A stretch of 64,000 nt of DNA from Thermoplasmata archaeon (GTDB lineage Archaea > Thermoplasmatota > Thermoplasmata > Lutacidiplasmatales > UBA184): contig JAKASQ010000002.1 of the NCBI GenBank assembly GCA_021828195.1, positions 212,245 through 276,244 on the forward strand, read 5' to 3'. The translations under genes were made by a program, and so were the position numbers. This document shows, in pieces, positions 60,429 through 64,000 of the stretch; positions within the stretch are counted from its first letter, which is position 1, and each line of letters opens with the position of its first letter. Below the pieces are notes generated by a model that searched no databases, was not told where the DNA came from, and saw nothing but the letters and a program-made list of their open reading frames with translations.

Positions 60429-60830
60429 GTGGAGACAACGACCGTGATCGCGATCGAGATGAAGCCGGCAGCCGCCGACCAGGTCAAGCAACTCATCCGT
60501 GGACAGAAGCCCGAGATTGCCGTGCGGGTCTACGCCCAGCCCGGCGGTGGGGGATGCGGGGGCGGATCGCACGTGCAGTTCGGGATGGCGTTCGCCAAGC
60601 CCCGCGCCGATGACGAGGTCATCACCCTCGGCGATCTTCGCGTGATCATCGACCCGTCGTCCGTTAAGTACGTCAACGGAGCGGTCATCGACTACGTCGA
60701 GAATCTCAACGAATCCGGTTTCAAGATCACCAACCCCAGCCTCCCCGAAGCCGACGCGGCGGGCGAGGCGGGCGGATGCGGGTCCTGCGGATCGAATTCT
60801 GCCAACGGTGGCGGGTGCGGCTGCGGCTGA
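60429..60830 (+). CDS. A-type iron-sulfur carrier (IscA/HesB family) with Cys-rich tail
   Basis: A 133-residue Fe-S cluster carrier. PAAADQVKQLIRGQK and the GGGGCGGGSHVQFGMAF segment with the first ligand Cys are typical; DLRVIIDPSSVKYVNGAVIDYVEN is the central conserved part. Instead of a single CGCG near the end it has CGSCG followed by a Gly-rich stretch and a terminal CGCG, so the tail offers five cysteines. GTG 60429 is 25 nt after a TATA box. It is divergent from the heme operon, which needs iron, and is followed by an ABC transporter. Confidence 0.85.
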   Translation: METTTVIAIEMKPAAADQVKQLIRGQKPEIAVRVYAQPGGGGCGGGSHVQFGMAFAKPRADDEVITLGDLRVIIDPSSVKYVNGAVIDYVENLNESGFKITNPSLPEADAAGEAGGCGSCGSNSANGGGCGCG

Positions 60831-60924
60831 ACGGAACCCTGACGAGCGGAAGCGGTCCGACCCGCGCCCGACGCGCCCCCCTCGCGGGGAACGATCGGGC
60901 CTCTCGATATCGAACCCCGGGTGG

Positions 60925-61875
60925 ATGCCCGGCCTGGCGGCCGATGTGAGCGCCAAACCGCTCGTAGCACGCGATCTCCGCAAGGTCTACACGACCCGGG
61001 GTTCGCCGGCAGTCGAGGCGCTCTCGGGAGTCTCTCTCGAGGTCGGAGCCCGCGAACGGATCGCGCTCCTCGGACGGAACGGGGCCGGGAAGACGACGTT
61101 CCTGAAGATCGCTTCCACTCTCCTCCGTCCGACCACGGGCACGATCGAGATCTTCGGGCACGACGCCGACCGCAATCCGGACCGCGCCCGGCCGCTGATC
61201 GCGGTCGTCCCCCAGGAGGGTAAGCCGTTCTTCCACCTCACTCCGCGCGAGCAGATCTACACGTACCTGCGGACCCGGGGACTGAGCCGGGAGGTGGCCC
61301 AGGCGCGCACCGCGACCGCGCTGGGCCAGATGGGGCTCGAGGAGGTCCAGGACCGCCTCGCGATCACGCTCTCGGGGGGACAGCGCCAGAGGACGATGGT
61401 GGCGACCGTGATCGCCACGCACGCGCCGCTGCTGTTCCTGGACGAGCCGACGATCGGGATGGATCCCTTTGCCCGACGGGCCGTCTGGGCGGCGCTGCGC
61501 GAACTGACGCGGATGGGCTCGACGATGCTGTTGACAACCCACTACCTCGACGAGGCGGACGCGCTCAGCGATCGCCTGTACATCATCGAGCGGGGACGGG
61601 TGCTGATGGAAGGGACCGCCGAGGAGCTCAAACGCTCGGTCGGTGGGACCCTGAAGGTCACGATCGCCGGGCAGCACCAACACATGGATCTGTTCCGTTC
61701 CTTCGGTACCGTGATGACGGACGGCGCCTCCCTCACGGTCATCGTTCAGCCGGATTCGCTCGGCGAACTGATGGCGATCGCAGTCCGGGAGCGCCTGACG
61801 ACGACCGTCGGGCCCGTCACCCTGGAAGAGGCGTTCATGCGCGCGGTGGGGCGCTCGATCAATGAGGACGAGTGA
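60925..61875 (+). CDS. ABC-2 type transporter ATPase
   Basis: A 316-residue ATPase: Walker A GRNGAGKTT, Q-loop PQEGKP, signature LSGGQRQR, Walker B LLFLDEPTIGMDP and the H-loop TTHYLDEAD. The C-terminal ~90 residues are the usual tail of exporter ATPases. ATG 60925 is chosen; GTG 60946 is possible, while the longer frame from 60808 overlaps the Fe-S carrier gene. Two ABC-2 permease genes follow directly. Confidence 0.9.
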   Translation: MPGLAADVSAKPLVARDLRKVYTTRGSPAVEALSGVSLEVGARERIALLGRNGAGKTTFLKIASTLLRPTTGTIEIFGHDADRNPDRARPLIAVVPQEGKPFFHLTPREQIYTYLRTRGLSREVAQARTATALGQMGLEEVQDRLAITLSGGQRQRTMVATVIATHAPLLFLDEPTIGMDPFARRAVWAALRELTRMGSTMLLTTHYLDEADALSDRLYIIERGRVLMEGTAEELKRSVGGTLKVTIAGQHQHMDLFRSFGTVMTDGASLTVIVQPDSLGELMAIAVRERLTTTVGPVTLEEAFMRAVGRSINEDE

Positions 61876-62626
61876 GTCCCCTGCTCCGTACCGGGCCTTC
61901 CGGGGGCTGTCCGCGTTCTTCTGGACGGAGGTTCGGGTCCAGTCGCACGAGTCGACCGCGATGGCGACCTCGATGGTCGTCCAGGGAGTGCTCCTCGTCT
62001 TCGTCTTCATCCTCGATCGCAGTCTCCTTCCCGTCGCATTCCTCGGCGCGATCATCTTCTCGATGTTCACGATGGGTCAGCGCCTCCTCAACGAGGCCGC
62101 CTATGTTCGGATCGACCACAAGGCCACCGACCTCTACCTCGCCTCCCCCCTGACCCCGGAGGCGTTCTTCCTGGGAATGGCGGCGGGCGTGATGCTGGTC
62201 TATCTCACCCCGGTCATCATCCTGTTCGCCTTCGCCGAGATTGTCGTCGGCTATTCCGTGCCGACGATCCTCCTGCTGGCCGGCACCGGGGCCCTCGTCT
62301 GGCTGTTCTCGGCATCGTTCGGATACGTCATTTCGACGTTCTTCCGCGATAACCGCGCGATCTGGGCGTACGCGAGCCTCATCTTCAATGGGTTCGGTGT
62401 GCTGCCGCCCGTCTTCTACCCGCTGTCGTACTTCCCGGTGGCGTTGCAGCCCATCGCCCTGATGCTCCCCCCGAGCGCCGCGACCGCGCTCCTCCAGGTT
62501 TCGATCGGCGTCACGAGGCTCTCGACCGGCGCGCTCATCCTCGCCGCGAGCGCGCTCGTCGCGGAGACGTTCGCGATGTTCCTGTTCACGGTCTACTGGG
62601 CCCGCCGCAAGGTCCGGGAGGACTAG
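61862..62626 (+). CDS. ABC-2 type permease 1
   Basis: Membrane protein of 254 residues with about six transmembrane segments (EVRVQSHESTAMATSMVVQG start, then helices to RRKVRED). The layout, including LYLASPLTPEAFFLGMAAG after helix 2, is characteristic of ABC-2 permeases. It overlaps the ATPase gene by 14 nt. Substrate unknown; export of a lipid, drug or heme-related compound is possible but unsupported. Confidence 0.88.
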   Translation: MRTSESPAPYRAFRGLSAFFWTEVRVQSHESTAMATSMVVQGVLLVFVFILDRSLLPVAFLGAIIFSMFTMGQRLLNEAAYVRIDHKATDLYLASPLTPEAFFLGMAAGVMLVYLTPVIILFAFAEIVVGYSVPTILLLAGTGALVWLFSASFGYVISTFFRDNRAIWAYASLIFNGFGVLPPVFYPLSYFPVALQPIALMLPPSAATALLQVSIGVTRLSTGALILAASALVAETFAMFLFTVYWARRKVRED

Positions 62627-62628
62627 GC

Positions 62629-63408
62629 ATGGCCACCGCGACGGGGGAGCCGGTCGTCGCCCAGCAAGGTCGCGCACTGCCCGCGTTCGCCATCATCGGC
62701 TGGAGGTGGATCGGCCGGAGCCCGGCGGTCGCCATCGCGCCGATCCTCCTCCCGTTCATCTTCCTGTATTTCCTGAGCCTGATCTCCCCGCCGTCCCTCC
62801 TCCCTCTCGAGATCGTCGGAGCGATGCTGTTCACCATGCAGAACATCGGGAGCTGGGTTCTCGGGGACAGCGCGATCTGGCGGATCGAGTGCTCCCTCCA
62901 GGATATGTTCGTGGCGAGTCCGCTCGGCCGGATCCGCTACCTGTTCGGGATCGCGTTCTCGAACCTGATCGCGATGGTCCCGGCGCTCGTCGTGCTCGCC
63001 GTCCTCCTCTACTTCGAGCTCGGCCGCAACGGGATGGCGTTCACCCCATTCGCCGGCCTCGTCCTCGGGGGAGCGCTCGCGGTGATGTGGGTGTTGTTCA
63101 GCGCGGTCGGTATCAGCGTGTCGAGCCGCGTCAAGACCCAGCGCGCCATCTACCCCGTCGGGAATCTCACGTTCACGATCCTCGGGATGCTCTCTCCCTT
63201 GTACTACCCGCTCACCTCGCTGCCCCCGGCCTGGCAGGACATGGCACGGTTCCTGCCCACCACCTACGCGGCGCTCCTGGTCCAGGGGGCCTTCGGCATC
63301 ACCTCGGCGACGCTCCCGGAGATGGCCCTCTACGCCGGCCTGTTGCTCCTGAGCGCGACCGTGGGGATCGTCCTGGCGCTGAGGATGTACAAGTGGCGGA
63401 CGGAGTGA
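62629..63408 (+). CDS. ABC-2 type permease 2
   Basis: Membrane protein of 259 residues with about six helices, similar in plan to the upstream permease (QDMFVASPLGRIRYLFGIAFS; PVGNLTFTILGMLSPLYYPL). The two probably form a heterodimeric channel for the ATPase encoded before them. It starts 2 nt after permease 1. The pair and ATPase make a complete exporter. Confidence 0.88.
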   Translation: MATATGEPVVAQQGRALPAFAIIGWRWIGRSPAVAIAPILLPFIFLYFLSLISPPSLLPLEIVGAMLFTMQNIGSWVLGDSAIWRIECSLQDMFVASPLGRIRYLFGIAFSNLIAMVPALVVLAVLLYFELGRNGMAFTPFAGLVLGGALAVMWVLFSAVGISVSSRVKTQRAIYPVGNLTFTILGMLSPLYYPLTSLPPAWQDMARFLPTTYAALLVQGAFGITSATLPEMALYAGLLLLSATVGIVLALRMYKWRTE

Positions 63409-63569
63409 GCCGTGGAACCCAAATGTTCATGCCCCGGCGCGCCATGCACCCTGCGGTGCGTCCCGAGCAGCAACACCTCCGACATCTTTCGCTCCGACGC
63501 TCCCGACGGCCCGGCCGGCCGTTTCCACTCCATTCCCCTCGGGGGTATGGAGGGTAGGAACACCGATCG

Positions 63570-63887
63570 ATGAGTCCCGACGAGTTCGACGAGATTCTCT
63601 CCGCGCTCGATCGCGAGACGGCCCGGATACGCGTGCGAGCGGAGCCTCGACGCTACAACAAACCCGCGACCGTGATCTCGGGGTTCCCCCCGGGGGTGGA
63701 CCTCGCCGAGACGACGCGGGCCCTGAAGAACCGGCTGGCCACGGGGGGGAGCGTCGTCGATGGGGAGGTCTACCTGCAAGGGGACCACCGAGCACGGATC
63801 CGAGACGAGCTGGCCCGCCTCGGCTTCGATCCGGAGACGATCGAGATCTCGGACGCCGCTCTGCCGAAGCGCGGACGGCGCGGCTAG
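63570..63887 (+). CDS. Translation initiation factor SUI1 (aIF1)
   Basis: Small factor that checks start-codon pairing on the 30S subunit, 105 residues. The SUI1 fold is seen in RIRVRAEPRRYNKPATVISG, GVDLAETTRALKNRLATGG, GEVYLQGDH and the C-terminal KRGRRG. Length is normal for archaea. It follows the ABC transporter by 161 bp, a stretch that contains a CCCC-TCGGGG type hairpin but no recognised gene. Confidence 0.92.
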   Translation: MSPDEFDEILSALDRETARIRVRAEPRRYNKPATVISGFPPGVDLAETTRALKNRLATGGSVVDGEVYLQGDHRARIRDELARLGFDPETIEISDAALPKRGRRG

Positions 63888-64000
63888 GCGGGGGAAGTCC
63901 CCTCGAGGGTGATGGCTGGGCCGGTCCGGCCGCGGACCGCCCCCGCTCGAGGCAACCGCTTGCCCTAATATGTCCCCGCGTTCGGATGGGGGAAGGAGTT
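63888..64000 (+). promoter_or_regulatory. Possible promoter of a gene beyond the window
   Basis: A TATA-like CTAATATG at 63965-63972 is followed by ATG at 63986, only about 18 nt away, and open frame to the window end. Whether this is a coding start or an RNA gene cannot be judged from what is visible. Confidence 0.25.

Overview
The window is a gene-dense, high-G+C (about two thirds G+C by eye) stretch of an archaeal chromosome. Archaeal identity rests on a euryarchaeal exosome/proteasome operon (psmA, sbds, rrp4, rrp41, rrp42, eL43, rpoP), family-B DNA polymerase, RadB, aEF-2, archaeal-type GlyRS, Trm1, Lhr, aSUI1, TATA boxes upstream of operon-leading genes, and an intron-containing tRNA-Trp. 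The EF-2 sequence resembles Thermoplasma EF-2, and the surface protein carries ESGLPxG repeats of the kind common in Thermoplasmata, so a high-G+C member of Thermoplasmatota is my best guess. This is inference, not a database result.

Layout. 1-6.2 kb: pyrimidine and purine genes (pyrC fragment, purM), an EamA transporter, and a leaderless udg-polB pair. 6.3-9.65 kb: rpsL-rpsG-fusA. 9.65-9.83 kb: a hairpin and an array of three palindromes between convergent genes. 9.8-12.5 kb: RNase J, radB, ogt. 12.6-15.8 kb: a large anchored peptide-binding protein. 15.9-20.3 kb: the exosome/proteasome superoperon. 20.4-30.5 kb: mixed housekeeping and membrane genes with a small IS200/IS605-like relic and two poorly explained intergenic regions. 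30.5-45.4 kb: glyS, an amidohydrolase, a sugar-type kinase, moeA, purQ, methyltransferases, NTPase, trm1, lhr, larE and a bacterial-type uvrB. 45.4-48.8 kb: a BtuFCD-type ABC importer. 48.9-53.1 kb: tRNA-Trp, an MFS/MarR pair and a MATE-like flippase. 53.2-60.3 kb: an almost complete heme operon in transcription order hemA-hemC-hemD-hemB-chdC-hemL-hemE. 60.4-63.9 kb: an A-type Fe-S carrier, an ABC-2 transporter and aSUI1.

How the genes work together. The heme genes form one tightly overlapping unit converting glutamyl-tRNA to coproporphyrinogen III and, through ChdC, coproheme to heme; the oxidase and ferrochelatase steps are not here. The exosome, SBDS and proteasome genes follow the classic archaeal RNA/protein quality-control arrangement. 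UDG and PolB are paired, which fits archaeal PolB stalling at uracil. A recurring regulatory theme is a TATA-like box 23-27 nt before the start codon of the first gene of a unit (leaderless transcripts), with Shine-Dalgarno-like sites only before some internal genes.
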